Part shown: positions 9,135-17,235 of the stretch, in pieces
Numbering within the stretch: the first letter of the stretch is position 1
Layout: every line of letters begins with the position of its first letter
NCBI RefSeq assembly: GCF_003347665.1
Contig: NZ_QDGA01000003.1
Coordinates: 124,001 to 188,000, forward strand
Direction of reading: 5' to 3'
DNA: 64,000 nucleotides
Origin: Microvirga calopogonii
GTDB lineage: Bacteria; Pseudomonadota; Alphaproteobacteria; Rhizobiales; Beijerinckiaceae
Position numbers and translations under genes: made by a program
The notes under the pieces: model-generated
The model's input: only the letters and a program-made list of their open reading frames with translations
Told to the model about the DNA's origin: nothing
Databases searched by the model: none

Positions 9135-9522
9135 GTGTTCCTCTCAAGGCTCTTTGAAATTGTACCTCCTCGGAGGTATCTCGAACGGGTTATTAGTTCT
9201 GCGGAACTGTCACGAAGTTCCTCTAAAGTGTCAATGCGGACAAATGGTCTAGTCGTATGCCAAGATGCATGTTCGACTATGATGCTTTGCGATGACGCAC
9301 GGAATAATTTGCGACAAAGTCCGTGACGTGTCCGATCAATGCTTTGGAACGCTAGAGGCGTCCGCTTTCTAGCCTTGGGTTTTTGTCCGGCTTCGGAGGG
9401 AATGTTGTTAATGACGAGCTTTAATCCGCTTGAACCTCTGGCACAGCGAGAATCAGGGGAAAGCGGCCGTGGTACCAAGGGACCTCAGCCCGGTCGGTGG
9501 ATGCCGGGCTGAAGGGAATTCC
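9135..9522. other. Intergenic region upstream of the cadherin/RTX gene
   Basis: No gene seen. On the minus strand TTGACA occurs at 9234-9229, a possible -35 box, without a convincing -10. Two small inverted repeats sit nearer the gene: TACCTCC/GGAGGTA (9163-9178, 2-base spacer) and AGTTC/GAACT around 9195-9208. They may be regulator sites. The hairpin at 9485-9512 follows the neighbouring repeat-protein gene. Confidence 0.4.
9485..9512 (-). terminator. Hairpin after the four-repeat protein gene
   Basis: A perfect 9-bp stem (9485-9493 with 9504-9512), 10-base loop, 10 bases after the stop codon on the minus strand. There is no adjacent U-run, so termination is likely but not certain. Confidence 0.45.
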
Positions 9523-9819
9523 TCAGATAAAGATCAGATCGTCGGCCTTAAAATAGGTCTCGAGCTTCGTATCGTGCCCGTAGGAATTCACTTCGGTGAT
9601 GTCGAAGCTCCCCTTTCTTGCAAGGCTGGGACTGGTGAGTTCCGTGATGTCGAAACTGCCTTTTCTTGAGAGAGTGGGGCTGTCGAACTCGGTAATGTCA
9701 AAGCTTCCCTTCCTGGAAAGGGTAGGGCCCGTAACCTCGGTAATGTCGAAGCTGCCTTTCCTGGCAAGGCTGGGGCTGTCGAGTTCAGGAATTGGAGCGT
9801 TTGAAAGGTTCTTCGCCAT
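9523..9819 (-). CDS. 98-residue protein of four 16-residue repeats with an RTX-like C-terminal tail; function unknown
   Basis: Not recognised as any named family. Layout: a 12-residue lead (MAKNLSNAPIPE), four tandem 16-residue units at residues 13-28, 29-44, 45-60 and 61-76, and a 22-residue tail ending KADDLIFI. The unit consensus is [LVF][DT][SG]P[ST]L[AS]RKGSFDITE; the last nine residues plus P and L are invariant. Codons differ between copies (Gly GGC, GGA, GGC, GGG; Phe TTC or TTT; Ile ATT or ATC; Glu GAG or GAA), so the amino-acid pattern appears selected rather than freshly duplicated. All four repeat Arg codons are AGA or AGG. The ATG at 9819 is preceded by AGGGGGAAAG. The upstream in-frame extension to 10056 runs into radA and is rejected. 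The tail resembles that of the neighbouring RTX protein (FNDFLFI), suggesting type I export. A multi-core modified-peptide precursor is the main alternative. Confidence 0.75.
   Translation of the reverse strand: MAKNLSNAPIPELDSPSLARKGSFDITEVTGPTLSRKGSFDITEFDSPTLSRKGSFDITELTSPSLARKGSFDITEVNSYGHDTKLETYFKADDLIFI
9592..9783 (-). repeat. Four tandem 48-bp coding repeats
   Basis: Units at 9736-9783, 9688-9735, 9640-9687 and 9592-9639, each encoding one 16-residue unit of the small protein. There is no spacer between units, so this is not a CRISPR array. Confidence 0.95.
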
Positions 9820-9885
9820 CTTTCCCCCTACAGATTTAAGGCTTGTCCGGTTCTGAGACTTAAGATACCGGCTGAGCACCAATGA

Positions 9886-9914
9886 TACGATATATAGTAA
9901 CATTGAACTGTCAA
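9886..9914 (-). promoter_or_regulatory. Predicted sigma-70-type promoter of the four-repeat gene
   Basis: On the minus strand a perfect TTGACA -35 box (9914-9909) is followed by an AT-rich block containing TATATATCGT, which gives TATCGT at a 16-base spacing or TATATC at 14. The surroundings are clearly less GC-rich than the rest of the window. This implies a leader of about 60 bases before the ATG at 9819 and transcription independent of radA. Confidence 0.55.
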
Positions 9915-9949
9915 GCAGGATTTCATCATAACGAAACGGCATGCATTCT

Positions 9950-11350
9950 CTACCCAGCCTTGCGCCGACGCGCTGCGATTCCTGCAACGAGATCAGTGAT
10001 ATGGCCAATGGATGAGGCCGCCAGCGGCAGCTTCTCCTTGTTGGATTTATCCACACGCGGTGCCGGAGCGATCGCGCTCGAAAAGCCGAGTTTCGCCGCC
10101 TCCTTCAGGCGGGCCTGTTCCTGCGCCACGGGGCGGATCGCGCCGGACAAGCCCATCTCTCCGAAATAGACGGAATCGGGCGGCAGCGGATTGCCCGAAA
10201 GCGAAGAGATCAGGGCGGCCGCTGCCGCAAGATCCGCTGCAGGCTCGGTGATGCGCAGGCCACCTGCGACGTTGAGATAGACGTCGTGCATGCCGAGTTT
10301 CAGTCCGCCATGGGCCTCCAGCACGGCGAGCACCATCGACAGGCGGTTCTGATCCCAGCCGACGACGGCCCGGCGCGGCGTGCCGAGGGACGTCGGAGCC
10401 ACGAGGGCCTGGATCTCGACGAGAAGCGGGCGCGTGCCTTCCATGCCGGCGAAGACGGCCGTTCCAGGCGTGGCCATGTCGCGCCCGGCGAGGAACAGTT
10501 CGGATGGGTTGGAGACCTCGCGCAGGCCCTGGTCCGACATCTCGAACACGCCGATCTCGTCGGTGGGTCCAAAGCGGTTCTTGACCGCGCGCAGGATCCG
10601 GAAGTGGTGGCCCGTATCGCCCTCGAAGGAGACCACGGCATCGACCATGTGCTCGACGACCCGGGGGCCGGCGATCTGCCCGTCCTTCGTCACGTGGCCG
10701 ACCAGGATCACGGCGGTGCCCGTGGTCTTGGCGAAGCGGATCAGCGCCTGGGCCGAGCCGCGCACCTGGGTGACGGTACCCGGCGCGGATTCCACCGTCT
10801 CGGTCCACATGGTCTGGATCGAGTCGATGATCGCAAGCGCCGGCGGGCGGCCCTGGCTCAAGGTAGCGATGATGTCCTCGACATTCGTCTCGGAGGCGAG
10901 CTCGACGGGGGCTTGGCCGAGGCCGAGGCGTTCGGCCCGCAGGCGCACCTGCGCCACCGCCTCTTCGCCCGAAATGTAGGCGACGCGCTCGCCCCGATTG
11001 GCGAGGGCGGCGGAGGCCTGCATGAGAAGGGTGGACTTGCCGATGCCGGGATCGCCGCCGAGCAGGATGATCGAGCCGTGCACGAATCCGCCGCCCGTGA
11101 CCCGGTCGAGTTCCGCGATACCCGAAGGCGTGCGCGGGGCTTCCTTGGTCTCGCCGGAGAGGCCTTCAAGCGGAAAGATGCGGCCTTTGGCGCGGGACGG
11201 ACGCGTGGCGACGGGCCCCGCCATGGGGCTGGCGGAACCGGCCTCCTCGGCGATGGTGTTCCAGCCGCCGCAGGCCTCGCACTTGCCTTTCCAGCGGTTA
11301 TAGACCGCGCCGCATTCCTGGCACACGAAAGAGGGGTGACGCTTGGCCAT
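9950..11350 (-). CDS. radA: DNA repair protein RadA
   Basis: A 466-residue RecA-related ATPase that drives branch migration of recombination intermediates. It has an N-terminal C4 zinc finger (CQECG and CEACG), Walker A GGDPGIGKST, Walker B LAIIDSIQTM, the RadA signature KNRFG, and a C-terminal Lon-protease-like domain with the PLPPDSVYFGEMGLSG region. The ATG shares its A with the alr stop codon (TGATG), which suggests translational coupling in dnaB-alr-radA. Confidence 0.97.
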   Translation of the reverse strand: MAKRHPSFVCQECGAVYNRWKGKCEACGGWNTIAEEAGSASPMAGPVATRPSRAKGRIFPLEGLSGETKEAPRTPSGIAELDRVTGGGFVHGSIILLGGDPGIGKSTLLMQASAALANRGERVAYISGEEAVAQVRLRAERLGLGQAPVELASETNVEDIIATLSQGRPPALAIIDSIQTMWTETVESAPGTVTQVRGSAQALIRFAKTTGTAVILVGHVTKDGQIAGPRVVEHMVDAVVSFEGDTGHHFRILRAVKNRFGPTDEIGVFEMSDQGLREVSNPSELFLAGRDMATPGTAVFAGMEGTRPLLVEIQALVAPTSLGTPRRAVVGWDQNRLSMVLAVLEAHGGLKLGMHDVYLNVAGGLRITEPAADLAAAAALISSLSGNPLPPDSVYFGEMGLSGAIRPVAQEQARLKEAAKLGFSSAIAPAPRVDKSNKEKLPLAASSIGHITDLVAGIAARRRKAG

Positions 11351-12516
11351 CAGCCCTGTCCCCCGCGATAGGCCCGGGCATAGCGTGCGCCGAGATTGGT
11401 CAGGATTTCGTAGCCGATGGTGCCTGCGCGGCGGCCGACCTCGTCGATGGTCAAGTCGCCGCCGATGAGGGTGACGGTGTCGCCGCGCTGAACCTGGTTC
11501 TCCAGCACGCTTGTGACGTCGATGGTGATCAGATCCATGGAGACGTTGCCGGCGAAGGGGCAGGGGTGACCCGCCACCAGGGTCATGCCGGCGAGCAGGT
11601 CATCGCCGCTCCTGCCGCGTGCGCTCGCGGAACGCGGGTAGCCGTCCGCATAGCCGACGGAGAGGGTGGCGATCCGGCGCTTCTCCAAGGCCAGCCATCG
11701 CCCATTGTAGCCCACCGTGTGATCCGCCTCGACCCAGCGCAGCTGCACGATGCGGGCCTCCAGGCCCACGACCGGCTTCATAGGATTGTCCCGGCCCGGC
11801 GTCGGGTTGCCGCCATAGAGCGCATAGCCGGGCCGCACCAGGTCGTAGCGCGGCTTGTCGCCAAGGAAGATGCCCGAAGAATTCGGGAGCGATGCGGGAA
11901 TGCCGGGAAGAGACGACCGCACCGATTCGAAAGCCTCGATCTGCTCGCGGTTCAGCGGATTGTCGCTCTCTTCCGCGCTCACGAAATGGCTCATCAGAAG
12001 CGCGGTTTCGAAATCCTTGAGCGCCGTCCGGTCCTCGAGCGTCAGTCCCTGAGGCACGGTGAGGCCGAGCCGGTTCATGCCGGTATCCACATGGATCGCG
12101 GCGGGCCGCTTCCGACCTTCAGCCCGGCAGAACCCCGCCCATTCCTCGATTTCCTCGAAGGAGCCCAGGACGGGCCTCAGATTGAATTCCGCGTAAGTCG
12201 GTCCAGTGCCGCCGAAGAGGCCGTTCAGCACATAGATCGCCGCGTCCGGCGCCACGGCGCGGGCGCGGATCGCCTCGCTCAGATGCGCCACGAAGAATGT
12301 GCGGCAACCGGCTTTGCCGAGAGCTGGGACGGCCTGCTCGATGCCGATGCCGTAGGCATTCGCCTTGACGACGGCGGCCGTTTCCGCGCCGCCCGCCTTG
12401 TCACGCAGGGTGCGCCAGTTCGAGGCGAGAGCATCGAGGTCGATGTGGAGGATGCCTCCGGCGGCGTTCTCAGGGATGCCGCCGGCGGTTTCATGCTGAG
12501 AGGTGAGCTTGGTCAA
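11350..12516 (-). CDS. alr: Alanine racemase
   Basis: Converts L- to D-alanine for peptidoglycan; fold-type III PLP enzyme. The PLP lysine lies in VVKANAYGIG near residue 50. The C-terminal beta domain carries the second catalytic tyrosine in the VGYADGYPR region, and the body has HVDTGMNRLG. The start is the TTG at 12516, which overlaps the dnaB stop codon; no better in-frame ATG precedes the conserved HIDLDAL. 388 residues, normal length. The overlap on both sides indicates an operon dnaB-alr-radA. Confidence 0.95.
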   Translation of the reverse strand: MTKLTSQHETAGGIPENAAGGILHIDLDALASNWRTLRDKAGGAETAAVVKANAYGIGIEQAVPALGKAGCRTFFVAHLSEAIRARAVAPDAAIYVLNGLFGGTGPTYAEFNLRPVLGSFEEIEEWAGFCRAEGRKRPAAIHVDTGMNRLGLTVPQGLTLEDRTALKDFETALLMSHFVSAEESDNPLNREQIEAFESVRSSLPGIPASLPNSSGIFLGDKPRYDLVRPGYALYGGNPTPGRDNPMKPVVGLEARIVQLRWVEADHTVGYNGRWLALEKRRIATLSVGYADGYPRSASARGRSGDDLLAGMTLVAGHPCPFAGNVSMDLITIDVTSVLENQVQRGDTVTLIGGDLTIDEVGRRAGTIGYEILTNLGARYARAYRGGQG

Positions 12517-14006
12517 TCGCCAATCCGTTCGGGAAGTTTGTCTTCATCCGCAAGGTCGGTGAAGCGGGTGATGTCGGCCTGGAAGGCGAGCTGCACGGTG
12601 CCGGTCGGTCCGTGACGCTGCTTGCCGATGATGACCTCGGCCTTGCCATGGACCTGATCCATCTCCGATTGCCACTTGAAGTACTCCTCGGTGCCGGGTT
12701 TCGGCTCCTTGTTCTTCAGATAGTACTCCTCGCGGTAAACGAACATGACCACGTCGGCGTCCTGTTCGATCGAGCCCGATTCACGAAGGTCGGAGAGCTG
12801 CGGCCTCTTGTCGTCGCGGGATTCGACCTGACGGGAGAGCTGAGACAGAGCGATGAGCGGGACGGACAGTTCCTTGGCAAGCGCCTTGAGGCCGGTGGTG
12901 ATCTCGGTGAGCTCCTGCACGCGGTTCTCGCCCTTCTTGGCGGATCCGGAGAGGAGCTGAAGATAGTCGACGATGAGGATGTCGAGGCCGCGCTGACGCT
13001 TGAGGCGGCGCGCGCGGGCAGTCAGTTGCGCAATGGAGATACCGCCGGTCTGGTCGATGTAGAAGGGGATCGACTGCATCTCTCTCGCGGCTTCCGTGAT
13101 TTTGTAGAAGTCGTCCTCGCGCATGTCGCCGCGGCGGATCTTGTAGGACGGCACGCCCGACTGCTCGGCGATGATACGGGTCGCGAGCTGCTCGGCCGAC
13201 ATTTCGAGGGAGAAGAAGCCGACGATCCCGCCATTCACCGTCTTCAGGTTGCCGTCCTGCTGCTTCTCGGCCCGATAGGCCTTGGCGATGTTGAACGCGA
13301 TATTCGTCACCAGCGAGGTCTTACCCATCGCCGGACGCCCGGCGAGGATGACCAGATCCGAAGGCTGAAGGCCGCCGAGGGACTTGTCCAGGTCGATGAG
13401 CCCCGTCGAGATGCCGGAGAGGGCGCCTTCTCGCTTGTAGGCGGCGGCGGCCATGTCGATGGCCGCAGTGAGCGCATCGGAAAAACGCTGGAAGCCGCCG
13501 TCGGCGCGGCCCGTTTCCGCGATCGCATAGAGACGCCGTTCGGCCTCCTCGATCTGCTCGCGCGGTGAATTCTCCACCGGGGCATCGAAGGCGTTGTTGA
13601 CGATGTCCTCGCCGATATTGATGAGGTTGCGGCGGATGGCGAGGTCGTAGATCGTGCGGCCGTAATCCTCGGCGTTGATGACGGTGGTCGCCTCGGCTGC
13701 GAGACGTGCGAGATACTGGGACACGGTGATGCCGCCGAGATCCTGATCCCCCAGGAAGGTTTTCATGGTGATCGGGGTCGCGATCTTGCCGGCCTTGATC
13801 AGGCTCGTCGCCACCTCGTAGATGCGCCGGTGCAGGTCTTCGATGAAATGGCTGGCTTCGAGGAAGTCCGAGACGCGGTAATAGGCGTCGTTGTTGACCA
13901 GAATCGCGCCCAGCAGAGCCTGTTCGGCTTCAATGTTGTTTGGGGGCGTCCGAAACTGCGGCTCGGCGGTTTCGAGGCGGGCGATCAGGGCATTGGCGGT
14001 GGCCAT
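12513..14006 (-). CDS. dnaB: Replicative DNA helicase
   Basis: A 497-residue hexameric fork helicase. The N-terminal domain (NNIEAEQALLGAIL) is followed by the RecA-like motor with Walker A GRPAMGKTSL, Walker B ILIVDYLQLL, and the arginine-finger region ending in KQRHGPTGTV. It is the first gene of the dnaB-alr-radA unit. The upstream 180 bases are gene-free and probably contain the promoter, beyond the terminator of the ribosomal-protein operon. Confidence 0.98.
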   Translation of the reverse strand: MATANALIARLETAEPQFRTPPNNIEAEQALLGAILVNNDAYYRVSDFLEASHFIEDLHRRIYEVATSLIKAGKIATPITMKTFLGDQDLGGITVSQYLARLAAEATTVINAEDYGRTIYDLAIRRNLINIGEDIVNNAFDAPVENSPREQIEEAERRLYAIAETGRADGGFQRFSDALTAAIDMAAAAYKREGALSGISTGLIDLDKSLGGLQPSDLVILAGRPAMGKTSLVTNIAFNIAKAYRAEKQQDGNLKTVNGGIVGFFSLEMSAEQLATRIIAEQSGVPSYKIRRGDMREDDFYKITEAAREMQSIPFYIDQTGGISIAQLTARARRLKRQRGLDILIVDYLQLLSGSAKKGENRVQELTEITTGLKALAKELSVPLIALSQLSRQVESRDDKRPQLSDLRESGSIEQDADVVMFVYREEYYLKNKEPKPGTEEYFKWQSEMDQVHGKAEVIIGKQRHGPTGTVQLAFQADITRFTDLADEDKLPERIGD

Positions 14007-14184
14007 CTGGCGCTCCGGAAACAGATAAGGGTTTAGAGTCTCTTAGACCGCAATTGGTGTCCTAAAGGTTGCCGGGCGGACACGAAGCCGGGACTCCTCC
14101 CGATCTGTCCTCGCTGTCCTCGATTCTCACACCGTTCCTTGTCTCGCAGGCGTCGCAACTTGACTCTTCCACAAGCCTGAAAAC

Positions 14185-14221
14185 GAAAGAAAAACGCTCC
14201 CCGTCGAATCGACGGAGAGCG
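14185..14221 (-). terminator. Terminator of the rpsF-rpsR-DUF2232-rplI operon
   Basis: A 12-bp stem (14195-14206 with 14210-14221, one mismatch), 3-base loop, and an A-rich stretch at 14185-14194 that gives a U-rich tail on the minus strand. Confidence 0.8.
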
Positions 14222-14280
14222 CGATTTTAGAACAAATCAAGAACTAGAGCAATCGGTCCAGCTTGGATGTCACATCTTCC

Positions 14281-14370
14281 ACATCATGGCCGGGCTTGTC
14301 CCGGCCATCCCGACCCGTGAAGCTCGGCGCTCTTCGGATCGGGATCACCGGCACAGGGCCGGTGATGACG
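14281..14370 (+). repeat. Class A repeat, full copy (A1)
   Basis: Two hairpin modules: ATGGCCGGG/CCCGGCCAT, then a 30-base middle (GTGAAGCTCGGCGCTCTTCG), then ATCACCGGC/GCCGGTGAT followed by GACGG. The same architecture is seen at 30.5, 38.5 and, inverted, 40.1 kb. Confidence 0.75.
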
Positions 14371-14419
14371 GCGGAGGATTTCATTCCCGGCCATTGCGGG
14401 CCGGAAACGACAACCTGCC

Positions 14420-14986
14420 TCAGAGCTCTTCGTCGCCGCCGGCTTCGGCCAGGGCAGCGCCGACCTCGAGGCCGAGGTCGTCGAGGTTGGTCTCCTCACG
14501 GGTCGTGACCGACTCGCCGCGAGCCTGACGCTCGGCTTCCTCAGGGCTGCGGGCGACGTTGATCGTCACCTGAACCTCGACCTCCGGATGGAGGGCGACC
14601 GGCACGTTGTGCAGGCCGATGGTCTTGATCGGCTGGTTGATCGCGATCTGGTTGCGGTCGACCGTGAAGCCGTTCTGGGTCATGATCTCGGCGAGGTCGC
14701 GGGTCGAGACCGAACCGTAGAGCACGCCGGTTTCGCCCGACTGGCGCAGAATGATGAAGCTCTGGCCGTTCAGCTTCTCGCCGACGGCTTCGGCTTCCTT
14801 GCGGCGCTCGATGTTGCGGGCCTCGAGCTGGGCGCGCTGGGTCTCGAAATGCTTCTTGTTGGCGTCCGTGGCGCGCAGGGCTTTGCCGCGCGGCAGGAGG
14901 AAGTTGCGTGCGTAACCGGAACGGACCTTCACGGTCTCGCCCATCTGGCCGAGCTTTGCGACGCGCTCGAGAAGGATCACTTCCAT
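14420..14986 (-). CDS. rplI: 50S ribosomal protein L9
   Basis: A 188-residue ribosomal protein that binds 23S rRNA. The N-terminal domain [21 protein letters not shown] with [13 protein letters not shown] is the L9 signature. The C-terminal domain ends at [10 protein letters not shown] and is followed by a 40-residue acidic extension usual in alphaproteobacteria. A good AAAGGAG ribosome site precedes the ATG. Confidence 0.98.
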   Translation of the reverse strand: MEVILLERVAKLGQMGETVKVRSGYARNFLLPRGKALRATDANKKHFETQRAQLEARNIERRKEAEAVGEKLNGQSFIILRQSGETGVLYGSVSTRDLAEIMTQNGFTVDRNQIAINQPIKTIGLHNVPVALHPEVEVQVTINVARSPEEAERQARGESVTTREETNLDDLGLEVGAALAEAGGDEEL

Positions 14987-15009
14987 GGTTGTCTCCTTTA
15001 GGTTCGTGA

Positions 15010-15972
15010 TCAGGTGGAAAGGGTTGGAGGCGGATTCGGCCGCGTGCCGAAGCGGCGGCGCAGACCGAAGACGGTGTCGGCAATGCCGAACAGGGCCAGG
15101 GCGACCATGAGGATGCCCTGGGTGACGAAGATCAGCACGTACAGTGCCGACAGGATGAACGAGCGGCCCGACTTGCCCCGCGTGCGATCGTGGATGGCCG
15201 CGAGGCCCTGCAGGGCGAAAGCCATCAGGAAGGCACCCGATAGGGCCATCCCGAGGGCGCCGATGAAGCCGTCGAAGCTCGCGACGACGAGCGCGCCGAC
15301 CAGGATCAGACCGACGGACCGGGGCATCACGAGGTCCGGCACCGGAGCCCAGGGGCGCGGCAGGCGCTTTGAGGCCTGGACGATGCGGGCGGCGGCCCAG
15401 AGATAGAGGGCCAGGACGGTGGCAAAGCCCTGGGCCGAGAGGAAGGGTGTCAGGCGCGCGAAGATGCCGACCAGTTCCTCACGCGTTTCCGGTTCGAGTG
15501 CGCCCGCTCCGGAGGTGGCGAACTGCGTATCGACGAAGGCCCCGGCGACCGAGCGGGCGTTCTGATCGAAGGCCGCGTAGTCGCCGCCCGTCGAGATCAC
15601 CCCGGCGGCGATGATGGTGAGCGCCGCCGTTGCGGCAATCCAGGCCAGGAGCCGGCCGACGGGATACCACTCCATCGTGCCGTCCGGGCCGGGACGTCCG
15701 AGCAGGGCGAGATAGGACAGCCACCAGGCGGGCAGGGCCGTGATGAGGGCAAAGCCCAATCCGCTGAGAGGCGACAGGATCAGGGCGATCGCGATGCCGC
15801 CGACAAGGGCGGCGATGAGCCCTGAGCGGTGGTCCCAGCCGAGGGAAACGATCAGAACAGGGATGGGGGCAAGCAGATACAACACGGCCGCGAGCGGGGT
15901 CGCCTTGACGATCACCGCGGTCAGAAGGGCCGATACGAGGCCCGCGCCTATGCCTGTTGCAACAAAATTCAT
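15010..15972 (-). CDS. DUF2232 (YybS-like) membrane protein
   Basis: A 320-residue polytopic protein with about eight membrane segments, beginning [27 protein letters not shown]2232 proteins are encoded between rpsR and rplI in many alphaproteobacteria and near the same ribosomal genes in Firmicutes. The fold resembles ECF-transporter substrate-binding components, but no substrate is known. It is 23 bases from rplI, so part of the ribosomal operon. The 253-base gap before it holds a class B repeat. Confidence 0.85.
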   Translation of the reverse strand: MNFVATGIGAGLVSALLTAVIVKATPLAAVLYLLAPIPVLIVSLGWDHRSGLIAALVGGIAIALILSPLSGLGFALITALPAWWLSYLALLGRPGPDGTMEWYPVGRLLAWIAATAALTIIAAGVISTGGDYAAFDQNARSVAGAFVDTQFATSGAGALEPETREELVGIFARLTPFLSAQGFATVLALYLWAAARIVQASKRLPRPWAPVPDLVMPRSVGLILVGALVVASFDGFIGALGMALSGAFLMAFALQGLAAIHDRTRGKSGRSFILSALYVLIFVTQGILMVALALFGIADTVFGLRRRFGTRPNPPPTLST

Positions 15973-16069
15973 CGTCTCGCTGTCCCGCTGCTCGTCGGCA
16001 GGGTTAGGGGCCTGTGCCCCAACTGACCCGGCGGATTTGCACCGCTGGGCTATGAATGGAAACTTTCCA

Positions 16070-16179
16070 CCTCATCCTGAGGAGCAGCGAGGCTGCGTCT
16101 CGAAGGAGGCTCCAGAGAGTGCCGGAACCGCCATCCTCGACCTTCGAGACGCCGCCCGTGGCGGCTCCTCAGGATGAGG
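16070..16179. repeat. Class B palindromic repeat, copy 1 (about 110 bp)
   Basis: Begins CCTCATCCTGAGGAGC and ends GCTCCTCAGGATGAGG, so the ends are inverted copies. The interior also contains a CGTCTCGAAGGA / CCTTCGAGACG pair. It lies inside the ribosomal operon between rpsR and the DUF2232 gene. Near-identical copies lie at 29.5 and 42.6 kb. Confidence 0.9.
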
Positions 16180-16225
16180 ATGGCTATCGAGGAGACTGCC
16201 CGACCTGAATCGGGCAGATCAGATC

Positions 16226-16486
16226 TTAGCGGATCACGTAGGGCAGGAGGCCCAGGAAGCGGGCGCGCTTGATCGCCTGGGCGAGCTCACGCTGCTTCTT
16301 GGCCGACACGGCCGTGATGCGCGAAGGAACGATCTTGCCGCGCTCGGAGATGTAGCGGGACAGGAGCTTCGTGTCCTTGTAGTCGATCTTCGGAGCGTTG
16401 GGACCTGAGAACGGGCAGGTCTTGCGACGGCGGAAGAACGGACGGCGACCGCCGCCGGCAGCGCCACCAGTAGCACCAAATGCCAT
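16226..16486 (-). CDS. rpsR: 30S ribosomal protein S18
   Basis: An 86-residue protein with the S18 core [37 protein letters not shown], followed by [27 protein letters not shown] lies 7 bases before the ATG. It begins 2 bases after the rpsF stop codon. S18 pairs with S6 on the 30S platform. Confidence 0.98.
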   Translation of the reverse strand: MAFGATGGAAGGGRRPFFRRRKTCPFSGPNAPKIDYKDTKLLSRYISERGKIVPSRITAVSAKKQRELAQAIKRARFLGLLPYVIR

Positions 16487-16488
16487 GA

Positions 16489-16890
16489 TTAAGCCTCCTC
16501 GCCTTCGTTGCCGCCATCAGGGCCGCCATCGCGCTCACGGCGCTCGCGGTCCTTGCGCTCATCGCGGTCGCGCTTCTGCATCATCACGGACGGCTCGGTC
16601 TCGAGCTCTTCGACCTTGATGGTCATGAAGCGAAGGATGTCTTCGTTGATGCGCATCTGACGCTCCATCTCGGCCACGGCCGGGGCCGGAGCGTTGAGGT
16701 TGAACATCGTGAAATGCGCCTTGCGGTTCTTCTTGATGCGGTAGGCGAGGGACTTGACGCCCCACATCTCGGTCTTGTCGACGCTGCCGCCGTTCTGCTC
16801 GATGACGCCCTTGTACTGGTCGACCATTGCTTCGACCTGCTGCGGGGTGACATCCTGGCGAGCCAAAAAGATATGCTCGTAGAGAGGCAT
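16489..16890 (-). CDS. rpsF: 30S ribosomal protein S6
   Basis: A 133-residue protein starting [20 protein letters not shown], with [18 protein letters not shown] and a charged Arg/Glu-rich tail (residues about 100-133). First gene of the S6-S18-DUF2232-L9 operon, divergent from pdxJ. Confidence 0.98.
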   Translation of the reverse strand: MPLYEHIFLARQDVTPQQVEAMVDQYKGVIEQNGGSVDKTEMWGVKSLAYRIKKNRKAHFTMFNLNAPAPAVAEMERQMRINEDILRFMTIKVEELETEPSVMMQKRDRDERKDRERRERDGGPDGGNEGEEA

Positions 16891-17235
16891 AGTGGGCCTT
16901 TCTCAGGTTTGAGGTTCAAGCCGTGCACTGTTTTGACGAGTGTTCCGGCCGTTTCGCGCGTCCGATCGGCGCCAAGCCCTTCGAGCCTGCAAGGCCCGAG
17001 CGGTTGTCGAAGGCGGAGACACGGGACGACGGAGCATGACACCCCTGTGCGGCAAGCCGCACCGTCCGTTCAGCCCCCGGCCGGAGCGAACGCGAAGCGG
17101 GGGCTATAGTCGATTTGCCGTAGGAAGGCAAGGGAAGTCTATGGCACAGCCCTGAGCGGCAATTTGCCGTTGAAAGCACGTCCGGATCCATTTCGCGCCT
17201 CTAGCCAACGGGAGGCTCTAGGCTAAAACACCCTT
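16891..17235. other. Divergent promoter region rpsF / pdxJ
   Basis: 345 bases without a gene. It must contain the minus-strand promoter of the S6 operon and the plus-strand promoter of the pdxJ cluster. An imperfect inverted repeat of GCCT..AGCC / GGCT..AGGC at about 17198-17224 lies just before pdxJ. No clear consensus boxes were identified. Confidence 0.4.

Larger units (their letters stand above)
14007..14419. other. Intergenic region dnaB/rplI: promoter space, terminator and class A repeat
   Basis: Contains, from left to right, the presumed dnaB promoter region (14007-14180), a minus-strand terminator for the S6-S18-L9 operon (14185-14221), and a complete class A repeat (14281-14370). 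Confidence 0.7.

Noticed and set aside
9592-9783. CRISPR-like regular repeats
   Set aside because: 48-base units are contiguous without spacers, coding, and divergent at synonymous sites.
9820-10056. N-terminal extension of the repeat protein into radA
   Set aside because: The extension is antisense-like, shares no repeat character, and lies upstream of the AGGGGGAAAG site and promoter.
10286-11371. 361-codon plus-strand frame opposite radA
   Set aside because: Shadow of RadA; Gly/Arg/His-rich translation without domains.
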